NCBI RefSeq assembly: GCF_013283875.1
Contig: NZ_CP054139.1
Span: 2,046,001 to 2,110,000, forward strand
Origin: Mucilaginibacter mali
Lineage (GTDB): Bacteria; Bacteroidota; Bacteroidia; Sphingobacteriales; Sphingobacteriaceae
Direction: 5' to 3'
DNA: 64,000 nucleotides
The notes under the pieces: generated by a model
Database searches by the model: none
Told to the model about the DNA's origin: nothing
Seen by the model: the letters and a program-made list of their open reading frames with translations, nothing else
Position numbers and translations under genes: made by a program
Shown: in pieces, positions 18,606 to 27,591 of the stretch
Position numbering within the stretch: the first letter of the stretch is position 1
Layout: each line of letters begins with the position of its first letter

Positions 18606-19562
18606 ATGTCTCAAGAAACTGAACACGTAAAATGCCTGATCATCGGGTCGGGCCCGGCAGGCTATACGGCTGCCATATATGCATCGCGCGCCGATCTGAA
18701 GCCTGTATTATATACAGGCATACTGGCCGGCGGCCAGCTAACCCAAACCACCGAGGTAGAAAACTATCCCGGCTACCCTGATGGCATCCAGGGCCCCGAA
18801 ATGATGGAGAACTTCCGCCGCCAGGCCGAGCGGTTGGGTACCGATATCCGTTTCGGTTATATCACTTCGGTTGATTTTAGCAGCCTGCCGCATAAGGTAG
18901 TGGTTGATGAAAGCAAAACCATCCTGGCCGATACGGTGATCATCTCTACCGGTGCATCCGCCAAATGGCTGGGTTTGGAATCAGAGCAGAAATATAACGG
19001 CTTCGGCGTATCGGCCTGTGCCGTTTGCGATGGTTTCTTCTTCCGCGGGCAGGATGTGGCTATTGTAGGGGCAGGGGACACCGCCGCTGAAGAGGCTACC
19101 TATTTAGCCAAGCTTTGCAAAAAGGTGTACATGCTGGTAAGGCGCGATGAGTTCCGCGCATCAAAAGCGATGATGCACCGCGTACTGAACACCCACAACA
19201 TCGAGATATTATATAATACCGAAACCAAAGAAATTGTAGGCGACGGTATGAATGTAACTGGCGTTAAAGTACAGAACAATCAAAACAACGAAGAAAAGAC
19301 ACTGGAGGTAACCGGTTTCTTTGTAGCCATTGGCCACCACCCGAATACCGATATTTTTAAAGGCTGGCTGGATATGGACGAAACAGGTTATATCAAAACC
19401 AAAGCGGGCAGCACGTATACCAACATCGAGGGGGTATTTTGCTGTGGCGATGCGCAGGACCATGTTTACCGCCAGGCGGTAACAGCGGCAGGTACCGGCT
19501 GTATGGCCGCTATTGATGCCGAACGTTACCTGGCCGCTAAGGAGCATGTAGTAACCGCGTAA
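18606..19562 (+). CDS. trxB: Thioredoxin reductase
   Basis: NADPH-dependent flavoenzyme that reduces thioredoxin. From the ATG at 18606 it has 318 residues: FAD-binding IIGSGPAGYTAA (12-23), the redox-active C138-A-V-C141, the NADPH-binding VGAGDTAAEEATYL and the second FAD motif GVFCCGDAQD. The upstream 24-codon extension of the frame is rejected because it crosses repeat-adjacent intergenic DNA and does not match the family. The terminator that once ended this gene has been split by an insertion sequence 40 bp after the stop. Confidence 0.96.
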   Translation: MSQETEHVKCLIIGSGPAGYTAAIYASRADLKPVLYTGILAGGQLTQTTEVENYPGYPDGIQGPEMMENFRRQAERLGTDIRFGYITSVDFSSLPHKVVVDESKTILADTVIISTGASAKWLGLESEQKYNGFGVSACAVCDGFFFRGQDVAIVGAGDTAAEEATYLAKLCKKVYMLVRRDEFRASKAMMHRVLNTHNIEILYNTETKEIVGDGMNVTGVKVQNNQNNEEKTLEVTGFFVAIGHHPNTDIFKGWLDMDETGYIKTKAGSTYTNIEGVFCCGDAQDHVYRQAVTAAGTGCMAAIDAERYLAAKEHVVTA

Positions 19563-19575
19563 ATGATGTAAAACA

Positions 19576-19601
19576 ACACAAAAAAGGCCCGTTTAAAACG
19601 G
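19576..19601 (+). terminator. Left half of the disrupted trxB terminator
   Basis: Left arm of 20 bases (19576-19595) complementary to 21327-21346 on the far side of the insertion sequence. With the element and one target copy removed, the two arms make a perfect 20-bp hairpin with a single-base loop followed by a T-run. The last 8 bases, TTAAAACG (19594-19601), are the left target-site duplicate. Confidence 0.9.
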
Positions 19602-19639
19602 AGGTCACTGAAAAAGTAGCTCAATAAAACGGCGCACTT

Positions 19640-19682
19640 AAAGCGATCAAGAGAAAGGCAACCTTTACTTGGTCGCTTTTTT
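19640..19682 (+). terminator. Hairpin terminator inside the insertion sequence
   Basis: AAAGCGATCAAG and CTTGGTCGCTTT pair over 12 bp with one G-T wobble; the loop itself contains AAAGG-CAA-CCTTT. Six T residues follow on the plus strand. It would stop trxB read-through before it reaches the antisense side of the transposase, replacing the terminator that the element broke. Confidence 0.75.
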
Positions 19683-19773
19683 ATTTGAGTTTACAGGAGG
19701 AAGATTATTTGTCGTTGATGATACAGGCCAGTTAGGGTAGCGATGTGCGGCTAAGCGCTATTTTAGCTAAGAC

Positions 19774-21225
19774 TTAGCTCATCAATTTGATGATCCTTTT
19801 CAGATTGACGGTGAAGATAGCCAAGGCGCCCTGCATCTGCATATTTTCGATTCCGTAGGCTATTGCCCGGTCATAACCATGAGCATTTTTCAACTCGCTG
19901 TTCTTGGCTTCGATCTTATACCTGTGTTTGCTGCTTTGTTTATACTCGTCAGTTTCCTGAAATGCCATTTGCTGTTGGTGCAGACCTGATTTAATGCTAA
20001 CGGAATAGGTTTTGGTTTTGGCCCCAGGCTTATAGCAACCATCTCTCAATGGACATACCTTACACTTTTCAACATCAAAGTAATAAGTATCAACCTGATT
20101 CTCTCCGATATCCTTTTTACCCCCGCGCGCCTTCCGGATAGCCAGATGCCCGGCCGGGCAGACGAACCGATCAGCATCTTTATTGTAATCAAACTTATTT
20201 TCATCTTTTCTGAAGCCCTGGGTGATCGACGGGTTGAGTTTAGCCACCAGTTTGATATCTTGTTCATTTGTCATTTCAAGGTTCTCTTTCCCTGAATAAG
20301 CAGAATCCCCGATGATCGTTTTTACGTCAATGCCATTCTGCTGACTGATCTCCAAAAGCTTAGGGAGTTCCGGGCCATCGCCTTTTTCACCCGAGGTGAC
20401 CACCGCTGCGGTAATGATGCGTTCTTCGGTCATCGCCAGATGGGTCTTATAGCCAAAGAAGGAGCTATCAGCCGATTTATGGCCGGTTTTAGCATCCTTG
20501 TCTTTGGATAACGTATAGTGCTCCTGCGTGTCTGCTACCGTCTCCTTCAACAGGTTCAGCTTTTCTTTTACCGCAGGTATCTGGCTTAACGGCGGGTCGG
20601 CTTCAATATACTTTTCCAATGCACTGCAATAGGCAAGTTCTTTTTCCAGTTCATCCGTGGTGTTCTTTTCCGGCATCCCTGCCTTCATATCTTCATCTAT
20701 GGCATACACCGCTTTGCGAAGCCGTTTCGAGCGCTCCCTTAATACTTCTAAGGCTGAATACGGATTTGATCTTGACAGGGAATGTGTAGCATCAACTGTA
20801 ATGGACTTTGACCGGATGATCCCCTTTTCAATGGCGATGGTTACCGTTTTATTGATGAGCAGGTTTAACAGATCGTTATCCTTCAGCCGAAGCTTTCTGA
20901 ACTTGGTCAATGAGCTCGGATCGATAACCCCTTCCTCTGGAGACATCTCCAGAAAATATTTGAAGGACATGTCATACTGCGAACGTTCCACCACATCTAC
21001 ATCTGAAACCGTATAGATCGTTTTCAACAGCAGATATTTGAACATCCGTACAGGGCTTTCGGCTGTCCGCCCATTGGTTGTGCAATATTTGCTGATCAAT
21101 TCCTCGTAGATAAACGTAAAATCTATCAGGTCATTGATCTTCCGCAGAAGATTATCTTTCGGAACGATCAGGTCATATAACCCTGAGTATGCACTGAACT
21201 GGATCTGCTGTTGCTGAATGAGCAT
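19774..21225 (-). CDS. IS1182-like transposase (DDE)
   Basis: Transposase of 483 residues. An N-terminal DUF772-type domain (about 15-130) is followed by an RNase H-like DDE domain with D145 (ITVDATHS), D307 (IIGDSAYSG) and E439 (YKIEAKNSELKNAHG). Between the last two is a cysteine cluster (CPAGH, CKVCPLRDGC) common in IS1182 members. No frameshift or internal stop, so it is probably functional. It shares only weak similarity with the second transposase in this window at 61.9 kb. Confidence 0.93.
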   Translation of the reverse strand: MLIQQQQIQFSAYSGLYDLIVPKDNLLRKINDLIDFTFIYEELISKYCTTNGRTAESPVRMFKYLLLKTIYTVSDVDVVERSQYDMSFKYFLEMSPEEGVIDPSSLTKFRKLRLKDNDLLNLLINKTVTIAIEKGIIRSKSITVDATHSLSRSNPYSALEVLRERSKRLRKAVYAIDEDMKAGMPEKNTTDELEKELAYCSALEKYIEADPPLSQIPAVKEKLNLLKETVADTQEHYTLSKDKDAKTGHKSADSSFFGYKTHLAMTEERIITAAVVTSGEKGDGPELPKLLEISQQNGIDVKTIIGDSAYSGKENLEMTNEQDIKLVAKLNPSITQGFRKDENKFDYNKDADRFVCPAGHLAIRKARGGKKDIGENQVDTYYFDVEKCKVCPLRDGCYKPGAKTKTYSVSIKSGLHQQQMAFQETDEYKQSSKHRYKIEAKNSELKNAHGYDRAIAYGIENMQMQGALAIFTVNLKRIIKLMS

Positions 21226-21323
21226 CTTAGTGTCTTTCTTTTGACACTTTAATATACTAAAAAAGGAGCAGAAAACTTTCGCCTTCTGCTCCCTTTTCCC
21301 TATTGGACTTTTTCAGTGCCCTC

Positions 21324-21346
21324 TTAAAACGGGCCTTTTTTGTGTT
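21324..21346 (+). terminator. Right half of the disrupted trxB terminator
   Basis: Begins with the right target duplicate TTAAAACG (21324-21331); bases 21327-21346 are the second arm of the original hairpin, ending in the CCTTTTTTGTGTT stretch. On its own it can no longer form the full hairpin. Confidence 0.9.
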
Positions 21347-21433
21347 ATTGATTTTTTACATGCTATCAATAGCATAAATTTTAAAAATCTGTTAACTTCA
21401 CGGTTTCAGTTTTAAATACTATTGATAGGGTTT

Positions 21434-23734
21434 ATGTATAAAAAGTCGGCACTGCTTGTTATTGTATGGTTAATTATTGCAAATATTGTAAACGCCCAGG
21501 TTAAGGAGCCCAATTTGGGGATCATCCCGGCGCCGGTATCGATCAGGCAGACCAATGGTCAGTTTGTGCTGAGCCAGGAAACCGTTATCCTGGCCGATAG
21601 CACCGAGAATAAGGCTGTAAAATTTCTGGCCGATTTTCTACTGAATAAATACGCGTTAAAGAACCAGCTTAAAGCCAACACCGGCGTTGCTGCCAACAAT
21701 GCTATTATCCTAACCGCTTCCGGCACCGATGGCTTAGCCCCCGAGGGCTATCGCCTGAAAATTACACCTCAACAGGTTACTATTGCAGGCAAGGGAGCCG
21801 GTTTGTTTTATGGTATCCAAACCCTTATCCAGCTTTTGCCTTTGGAACACGGCGCTACCGTTAAATTGCCGGGGGTTGAGATTGAAGATTATCCCCGCTT
21901 CGGTTACCGCGGTGTACACCTTGATGTTTGCCGCCACTTTTTTGGAGCGCAATTCGTTAAAAAATATATCGACCTTTTGGCCGCTTACAAAATGAATACC
22001 TTCCACTGGCACCTAACCGATGACCAGGGCTGGCGCATCGAGATCAAGAAATATCCGCGGTTAACACAGGTTGGCAGCCAGCGTGCGCAAACACTTATTG
22101 GCAAATATACCGACCGCAATCCACAGTACGATGGTACGCCCCATGGTGGCTATTATACCCAGGAGGAAATAAAAGATGTAATTAAATACGCTGCCGACCG
22201 CTATATCAATATCGTACCCGAAATTGAAATGCCGGGCCACTCGCTGGCTGCTATTGCCGCTTACCCGCAGCTAAGCTGCGACCCGTCTAAAACCTACAAG
22301 GTAGGCGAAACCTGGGGTGTGGTAAGCGATGTGTATTGCCCTACCGAATACACCTTTAACTTTTTACAGGATGTGCTGACCGAGGTGATCGATCTGTTCC
22401 CCAGCAAGTATATACACATTGGTGGTGATGAAGTACCTAAGGAGGCCTGGAAGAAATCGGAGTTTTGCCAGAAACTGATCAAAAAGCTGAAGTTGAAAGA
22501 TGAGCATGGCCTGCAAAGCTATTTTATACAGCGTATGGAGAAGTTCGTTAACTCCAAAGGTCGCAGCATTATCGGTTGGGACGAAATACTGGAAGGCGGC
22601 CTTGCACCCAATGCTACTGTAATGAGCTGGCGCGGCGAGGCCGGTGGTATCGCGGCAGCCAAACAAAATCACAACGTGATCATGACACCAGGCAGCGGCG
22701 GTTTGTATTTCGACCACCTGCAGGGGCCTGCCAGCCGTGAGCCGATCAGCATTGGCGGTTTCGCGCCGTATAGCAAGGTTTACAGCTATAACCCTGTACC
22801 GGCCGTATTAAGTGCCGACCAGCAAAAGTATATCCTGGGCGTGCAGGCCAATTTATGGACGGAGTATATCGCTACCGAAGATAAAGTAGAATATATGCTA
22901 CTGCCACGTTTATTCGCCTTGAGCGAGGTAGCTTGGACTCCTTTGGCCAACAAGGATCTTAATAACTTTGAACTGCGCTTACCACGCCATTTGGCCTGGC
23001 TGGATAAGGCCGGTTATACCTACAGGCTGCCAAAAGCCAATGGCGCTATAGATACCATGACCGTAGGCACCCAATTGAATGTTAACCTTACGCCGCCATT
23101 CCCGGGCGCTAAGATCTATTACACGATTGATGGCTTTGATCCGGGGGAGACCACTTTGTTATATGATCATCCATTCACTTTAGATGTTCCCGAAGGGCAA
23201 TTCCGTGAATTAAAGACGGTGGTGATCACTCCGGCAGGACATACCAGTTTGGTTTCGCATGCCATGGTGAGTAACAAGCCGGCATTGGCACCGGTTAGCT
23301 TTGATGGCACAACGCCTGGAGTGAAGTACAAAGTGATGAGCGGTATCTTCACCGAAGCCAACCAATTGGAAGCCGCCCCGGTGATCGATTCGGGGGTAGT
23401 TAAAACATTCAGCACAGCGGCCTTTAAAAAGAATAAGGCTTATGGCGTAATATATACCGGTTATATACGTATTGATAATGATGGAAAATACCTGTTTGCC
23501 ACCAAACAGGGCGATGGCGCCAACATATTGATAGACGACCAAACCGTAGTGCTGAACGATGCCAAGCACGGTTTATACCATGACGGGGGCGAGGTGCTGC
23601 TGCAAAAGGGCTATCATAAATTTACGCTGAAATATTTTGAAGCCACCGCTTCAAATAATAACGTATTGCATATTTATATGACCATCCCCGGCAAACCACA
23701 GGGCGAGCTATCGGCCGAATCCATCTATAACTAA
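21434..23734 (+). CDS. Beta-N-acetylhexosaminidase (GH20) with C-terminal PA14-like domain
   Basis: Secreted or periplasmic glycosidase of 766 residues that releases terminal GlcNAc/GalNAc from glycans or chitin oligomers. The signal peptide ends near NIVNAQ. A GH20b domain (about 25-145) precedes the catalytic TIM barrel with FHWHLTDDQGWRIEI and the catalytic pair D332-E333 in IHIGGDEVPKEAW. A chitobiase-type C-terminal segment (KIYYTIDGFDPGETT) follows, and the last 130 residues look like a PA14 carbohydrate-binding domain (GYIRIDNDGKYLFATKQGDG). ATG at 21434 is used; an in-frame TTG lies four codons upstream. The lipoprotein gene starts 8 bp after. Confidence 0.94.
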   Translation: MYKKSALLVIVWLIIANIVNAQVKEPNLGIIPAPVSIRQTNGQFVLSQETVILADSTENKAVKFLADFLLNKYALKNQLKANTGVAANNAIILTASGTDGLAPEGYRLKITPQQVTIAGKGAGLFYGIQTLIQLLPLEHGATVKLPGVEIEDYPRFGYRGVHLDVCRHFFGAQFVKKYIDLLAAYKMNTFHWHLTDDQGWRIEIKKYPRLTQVGSQRAQTLIGKYTDRNPQYDGTPHGGYYTQEEIKDVIKYAADRYINIVPEIEMPGHSLAAIAAYPQLSCDPSKTYKVGETWGVVSDVYCPTEYTFNFLQDVLTEVIDLFPSKYIHIGGDEVPKEAWKKSEFCQKLIKKLKLKDEHGLQSYFIQRMEKFVNSKGRSIIGWDEILEGGLAPNATVMSWRGEAGGIAAAKQNHNVIMTPGSGGLYFDHLQGPASREPISIGGFAPYSKVYSYNPVPAVLSADQQKYILGVQANLWTEYIATEDKVEYMLLPRLFALSEVAWTPLANKDLNNFELRLPRHLAWLDKAGYTYRLPKANGAIDTMTVGTQLNVNLTPPFPGAKIYYTIDGFDPGETTLLYDHPFTLDVPEGQFRELKTVVITPAGHTSLVSHAMVSNKPALAPVSFDGTTPGVKYKVMSGIFTEANQLEAAPVIDSGVVKTFSTAAFKKNKAYGVIYTGYIRIDNDGKYLFATKQGDGANILIDDQTVVLNDAKHGLYHDGGEVLLQKGYHKFTLKYFEATASNNNVLHIYMTIPGKPQGELSAESIYN

Positions 23735-23742
23735 ATAATGTG

Positions 23743-24501
23743 ATGAGAAATATATTACGTTGTTGCCTATTTTTATTTACCGGTTCGGGCTTGTTGGTGG
23801 CTTGTACGCAGGAGCAACCCAAAAAGAATTTTGCCGATGCCAAATCAACAGCGCCTGCTGTGATGCAGCCTTTTCGTTTCCATAAGATGATAGAGGTATC
23901 GCCCGGGCAGGATTTTGATATCATGAGCTGGGGCAGGGGTAGTACCACATCGGGTTCGTTGCTGATCCTGCGGTCGGATACCATTAGTAAAACCTTTACC
24001 ACCACCACCGGTGATCTGGATGGCGCCATTGCCGATGTGTTTAACTCGGATATGGATGCTGATGGGAATCCGGAATTGCTGATCGAAGCTAAGGCTAAAG
24101 ATACCATTGCTTATATGTCTATCTACGCGTACGAGTTTAACGAAAGCAAAGCCAGCAAGCTTGATTTCCCTAAACTGACATCTACGCAAAAGAAGGGCTA
24201 TCGTGGCAACGATAATTTTTACATGAAGGATGGCAAGCTGATACGCGAATACCCGATATACGATGGGAATACATCGGCAGCTAAGCCAACCGGACAAAAG
24301 CGTGTACTGCAATACAATATGCGCAGCAACAGTTTAACGGTGAAAGACCTGAGCGCCGATACCCTGAAAATGAAGGGGGATACCACAGCGGTAAAGAAGC
24401 CGGTGGAGAAGAAGGAAGAACCTAAGAACACTAAAACCGAAAAGAAGACAACTAAGCATAAGGAAACTCCTAAGAAAAAGAAGAAGCATCATCGTGGATA
24501 G
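23743..24501 (+). CDS. Putative lipoprotein with lysine-rich tail
   Basis: Protein of 252 residues with a lipoprotein signal (lipobox LLVAC near residue 20). The middle has a calcium-loop-like repeat NSDMDADGNPELLIEA, reminiscent of PliI-like lysozyme inhibitors or of FG-GAP-type proteins; I cannot assign it firmly. From about residue 205 the sequence turns into a highly basic tail of K, E, T and P ending KKKKKHHRG, likely disordered. ATG at 23743 is favoured; GTG at 23740 is an alternative. It follows the GH20 gene by 8 bp, so they form an operon. Confidence 0.72.
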   Translation: MRNILRCCLFLFTGSGLLVACTQEQPKKNFADAKSTAPAVMQPFRFHKMIEVSPGQDFDIMSWGRGSTTSGSLLILRSDTISKTFTTTTGDLDGAIADVFNSDMDADGNPELLIEAKAKDTIAYMSIYAYEFNESKASKLDFPKLTSTQKKGYRGNDNFYMKDGKLIREYPIYDGNTSAAKPTGQKRVLQYNMRSNSLTVKDLSADTLKMKGDTTAVKKPVEKKEEPKNTKTEKKTTKHKETPKKKKKHHRG

Positions 24502-24660
24502 GGGGTGTTTAAGGTCAAAAAAAGGTTAACACAATGTAACATAATTTTAGTGGTATTTTGTATTAAGTATTTGATTTTAAATTACTTAAATGAAAATGCA
24601 ACACAAAACATGTTACATTGTTTTCACTGGTTTAAACCAGCTAAAATATAAAGAGCCTAA

Positions 24661-24699
24661 AACAAGAACGGCTTGCCAAAATGGCAAGTCGTTCTTGTT
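24661..24699. terminator. Bidirectional terminator between the lipoprotein and phosphohexomutase genes
   Basis: Stem of 17 bp with one G-T pair (AACAAGAACGGCTTGCC and its complement), loop AAAAT, T-rich flank on each strand. Confidence 0.9.
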
Positions 24700-24717
24700 T
24701 TATCTGTTCTGCAAAGA

Positions 24718-26130
24718 CTATCCCAATAAAGTTGCCTTCGTAGCATCCAGCACCTTAAATGATGCTGCCGAATCCGGTGCCTCTGAGTAAACGCGCAGTA
24801 CAGGCTCGGTGCCCGACGGGCGGATCATTACCCAGGTGCCATCTTCAAAGAAGAATTTAAACCCGTCCAGATCTTCTTTGCGGGCAATTTTATGATCGCC
24901 GAATGAAGTGTATTTGTCGTTTTTGCAGTTGGAGATGATCGATTGCTTCAACTCTTCGGTTACATGCAAATCGTAACGCTCAACCGCGAATGAACCTACT
25001 ACATCGTAAATTTCCTGTACCAGATCACTTAACGAGCGGCCGGTTTTTGCCATGAATTCCCAAATGATCAGGCCAATCCAAACGCCATCACGCTCAGGGA
25101 TGTGACCGGCAGCAGCGATACCGCCCGATTCTTCACCACCAACCAGGAATGGTTTACCCGAGTTAACGATCAAATCGCAGATATATTTAAAGCCGATCTT
25201 GGTAACGGTATTGTTCAATCCGTAAGCATCGCACAGTTTTTGGATCTTGCTGGTACAGCTAAAGGTAGAATATACCTCGCCATTTTGCTTTTTCACTTTG
25301 TACATATAGTGGATCAGCAGTAGCAGGATGTGGTGCGAATCAACAAATTTGCCATCAGCATCATACAGGCCGATACGGTCGGCATCACCATCGGTTACCA
25401 AGCCTGAAGCGATCTCGCCGTCTGATAACTTGATCAGGTCTTCAAACTCCTGCAGGTTACGCTGGATAGGCTCAGGAGCCTGGCCATCGAAGCCCGGGTT
25501 ATGATCGCAATGTAAAAAGGTGATATCAGGAAACAGGCGGCGCATTACATTTTGGCCGGCACCGTACATGGCATCATAAGCCCAGCTCATGCCGCAAGTG
25601 CGGATAGCCTCCAAGTCGAAGCTGTTCTCTACGTGGGCAACGTACATGTCTTCCAGGTTGGTAAATTCAACCAGGCCATCCTTTTGGTAATCAGCAACCG
25701 ATTTTAACTGGATCTCAAACGTATCCGGGATGGTCGATTCTACTTTTTCAATATCATCCGGTGTGGCAGGGCCGCCGTATGATGCTTTAATTTTATAGCC
25801 ATTGTACGATGGCGGGTTGTGGCTGGCGGTAATAATAATACCTGCCGATGCTTTGTGGCGCACGGTTCCCAGCGAGATCATTGGGGTAGATACAAAAGTA
25901 TTTTCAGCACGGAAAACCTTTACACCCTGCGATGCCAGTACAGCGGTAGTAACATCGGCAAACAGCGGGCCGGCAAAACGAGGGTCGCAACCTACAACAG
26001 CACTTGGGTTTTCAAATTCCTTTTTTAACCATAGGGCGGTAGCATAGGCTACACGCTTAACATTTTCAACGGTAAAGTCGTCTGCAATAATGGCTCTCCA
26101 GCCATCTGTGCCAAATTTAATTTTGATCAT
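24718..26130 (-). CDS. Phosphoglucomutase/phosphomannomutase family protein
   Basis: Alpha-D-phosphohexomutase of 470 residues interconverting hexose 1- and 6-phosphates. It has the N-terminal FGTDGWRAII, the phosphoserine loop TASHNPPSYNG, the metal-binding DGDADRIGLYD, the sugar-recognition GGEESGG and the phosphate-binding RPSGTEPVLRVY. These features place it with the PGM/PMM group; glucose versus mannose preference cannot be read from the sequence. Monocistronic, with a terminator 19 bp downstream on its own strand. Confidence 0.92.
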   Translation of the reverse strand: MIKIKFGTDGWRAIIADDFTVENVKRVAYATALWLKKEFENPSAVVGCDPRFAGPLFADVTTAVLASQGVKVFRAENTFVSTPMISLGTVRHKASAGIIITASHNPPSYNGYKIKASYGGPATPDDIEKVESTIPDTFEIQLKSVADYQKDGLVEFTNLEDMYVAHVENSFDLEAIRTCGMSWAYDAMYGAGQNVMRRLFPDITFLHCDHNPGFDGQAPEPIQRNLQEFEDLIKLSDGEIASGLVTDGDADRIGLYDADGKFVDSHHILLLLIHYMYKVKKQNGEVYSTFSCTSKIQKLCDAYGLNNTVTKIGFKYICDLIVNSGKPFLVGGEESGGIAAAGHIPERDGVWIGLIIWEFMAKTGRSLSDLVQEIYDVVGSFAVERYDLHVTEELKQSIISNCKNDKYTSFGDHKIARKEDLDGFKFFFEDGTWVMIRPSGTEPVLRVYSEAPDSAASFKVLDATKATLLG

Positions 26131-26293
26131 TTATAGAAGCGATATGTGTTTAAAATCCTATTTTTAGCCCCTTGAAAAAGCTTATACAAGGATAGAAATA
26201 TTTTCAATAACACAGCTAAAAAATAATAGTTTAAATAATATCAAATAAGCCCCTCCTGATCTGTCCCCGGGAGTGCGGATCTTAAAATAAAAA

Positions 26294-26328
26294 GCCCCTC
26301 TCCCTTGGGGAGGGGTTGGGGTGGGGTT
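26294..26328. repeat. G-rich repeat in the lysA leader
   Basis: CCCCTCTCCCTTGGGGAGGGG followed by TTGGGGTGGGG ends 9 bp before the lysA start codon. It resembles the GGGGAGGTTAGGAGGGG units directly before the starts of two permease genes at 43.8 and 46.4 kb. Confidence 0.65.
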
Positions 26329-26336
26329 AAAACATC

Positions 26337-27518
26337 ATGTTCAATTCAGACACTATCAGCCGCTTTCAGCAATTAGAAACGCCTTTTTATTACTACGATA
26401 TCAACCTGCTTAAGCAAACGCTTAAAGCTTGTTATGATGCATCGTCAAAATATAACTTCCATGTGCACTATGCCATGAAAGCCAATTTCAATCCAAAAGT
26501 GTTGGAGGCTGTACAGTCGTTTGGGTTTGGCGCCGACAGTGTGAGCGGTAACGAAGTAAAAGCCGCAATTGAGAACGGTTTCGCGCATGATAAAGTGGTA
26601 TTTGCTGGCGTTGGTAAATCAGATAAAGAGATCAACTATGCGCTGGATACCGAGATCTTTTGCTTCAATGTAGAATCGGTACAGGAACTAACCATTATAA
26701 ACGAACTGGCTAAAGCTAAAGGCAAGACTGCCCGTGTGGCTATCCGCATCAACCCTAATGTTGATGCTAAGACCCACCACTTTATCACCACTGGTTTAGA
26801 AGAAAATAAGTTTGGGGTAGATACCTGGCAGTTACCTAACGTGGTTGAAGCTTTAAATGCTTGCACTAATTTGGAGTTTATCGGCATCCACTTCCACATC
26901 GGTTCGCAAATTACCGATATGGAGGTATTTAAGAACCTGTGCGAAAAAGTAAACGTGCTGGATAAATGGTTCGAAGAGCAGGGTTTCGATATAAAAGTAC
27001 TGAATGTGGGTGGCGGCTTAGGGGTGGATTATTATAATCCGGATACCAATAGCATCCCCGATTTTGAAGCTTACTTTAAAGTTTTTGCCGATAACCTTAC
27101 GGTTAAAGCAGGGCAGGAGGTGCACTTTGAATTAGGCCGCGCGCTGGTAGCGCAATGCGCTACGCTGATCTCGCGCGTGCTGTATGTGAAAAACGGTTTA
27201 AAGAAAAACTTCCTGATACTGGATGCCGGCATGACCGAACTGATCCGCCCGATGCTTTACCAGGCTTATCACCAAATAGATAATATCAGTAAAGGTTTAG
27301 ACCATGGACCATCGACCATGGACCATGGACTTGAAATGACCAAATACGATGTTGTTGGCCCGATATGCGAAAGTACCGATTGTTTCCGCAAAGATGTAGT
27401 ACTGCCCGAGTCGTTCCGTGGCGACCTGGTGGCTATCCGCACGGCAGGGGCTTATGGCGAGGTGATGGTATCTAATTACAATTTAAGGGATAGGGTACAA
27501 AGTGTTTATCCCGAATAG
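26337..27518 (+). CDS. lysA: Diaminopimelate decarboxylase
   Basis: Pyridoxal-phosphate enzyme making L-lysine from meso-diaminopimelate. The 393 residues show the PLP lysine in HYAMKANFNP, HFHIGSQ, VLNVGGGLGVDY and the C-terminal GPICESTDCFRKD and AYGEVMVSNYN. Residues about 321-335 (LDHGPSTMDHGLEMT) are unusual: they are encoded by a CCATGGACC-type repeat (27301-27330) inserted in frame where relatives have a short loop. Catalytic parts are untouched, so the enzyme is probably active. A terminator follows at 27538. Confidence 0.95.
   Translation: MFNSDTISRFQQLETPFYYYDINLLKQTLKACYDASSKYNFHVHYAMKANFNPKVLEAVQSFGFGADSVSGNEVKAAIENGFAHDKVVFAGVGKSDKEINYALDTEIFCFNVESVQELTIINELAKAKGKTARVAIRINPNVDAKTHHFITTGLEENKFGVDTWQLPNVVEALNACTNLEFIGIHFHIGSQITDMEVFKNLCEKVNVLDKWFEEQGFDIKVLNVGGGLGVDYYNPDTNSIPDFEAYFKVFADNLTVKAGQEVHFELGRALVAQCATLISRVLYVKNGLKKNFLILDAGMTELIRPMLYQAYHQIDNISKGLDHGPSTMDHGLEMTKYDVVGPICESTDCFRKDVVLPESFRGDLVAIRTAGAYGEVMVSNYNLRDRVQSVYPE
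27301..27330 (+). repeat. Palindromic microrepeat inserted within lysA
   Basis: Three close copies of the unit GACCATGGACCAT or its variant (ACCATGGACC, ATCGACCATG, GACCATGGAC). CCATGG is self-complementary. This type is normally seen between genes, but here it is translated. Confidence 0.75.
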
Positions 27519-27537
27519 TGCCTAAATAGCTGTAAAT

Positions 27538-27573
27538 AAAAACGGCTCCTGGTTATTACCCGGAGCCGTTTTT
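27538..27573. terminator. Bidirectional terminator between lysA and the first small lipoprotein
   Basis: AAAAACGGCTCC and GGAGCCGTTTTT make a 12-bp perfect stem with a 12-base loop. It serves lysA on the plus strand and the lipoprotein gene on the minus strand. Confidence 0.88.
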
Positions 27574-27591
27574 ATTTTCTTAAAGAAAAGA

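Larger units (their letters stand above)
19602..21323 (-). mobile_element. IS1182-like insertion sequence, complete, 1722 bp
   Basis: Bounded by inverted repeats: left GAGGTCACTGAAAAAGT, right (complement) GAGGGCACTGAAAAAGT, one mismatch in 17. An 8-bp target duplication TTAAAACG stands directly outside both ends (19594-19601 and 21324-21331). It contains one intact transposase gene on the minus strand and an internal hairpin at 19640-19682. Since both ends and the duplication are intact, the insertion looks recent. The target was the centre of the trxB terminator palindrome. Confidence 0.93.

Noticed and set aside
24590..24790. Plus-strand frame of 66 codons overlapping the phosphohexomutase gene end
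   Set aside because: It runs through a bidirectional terminator hairpin and into the antisense of a conserved gene.
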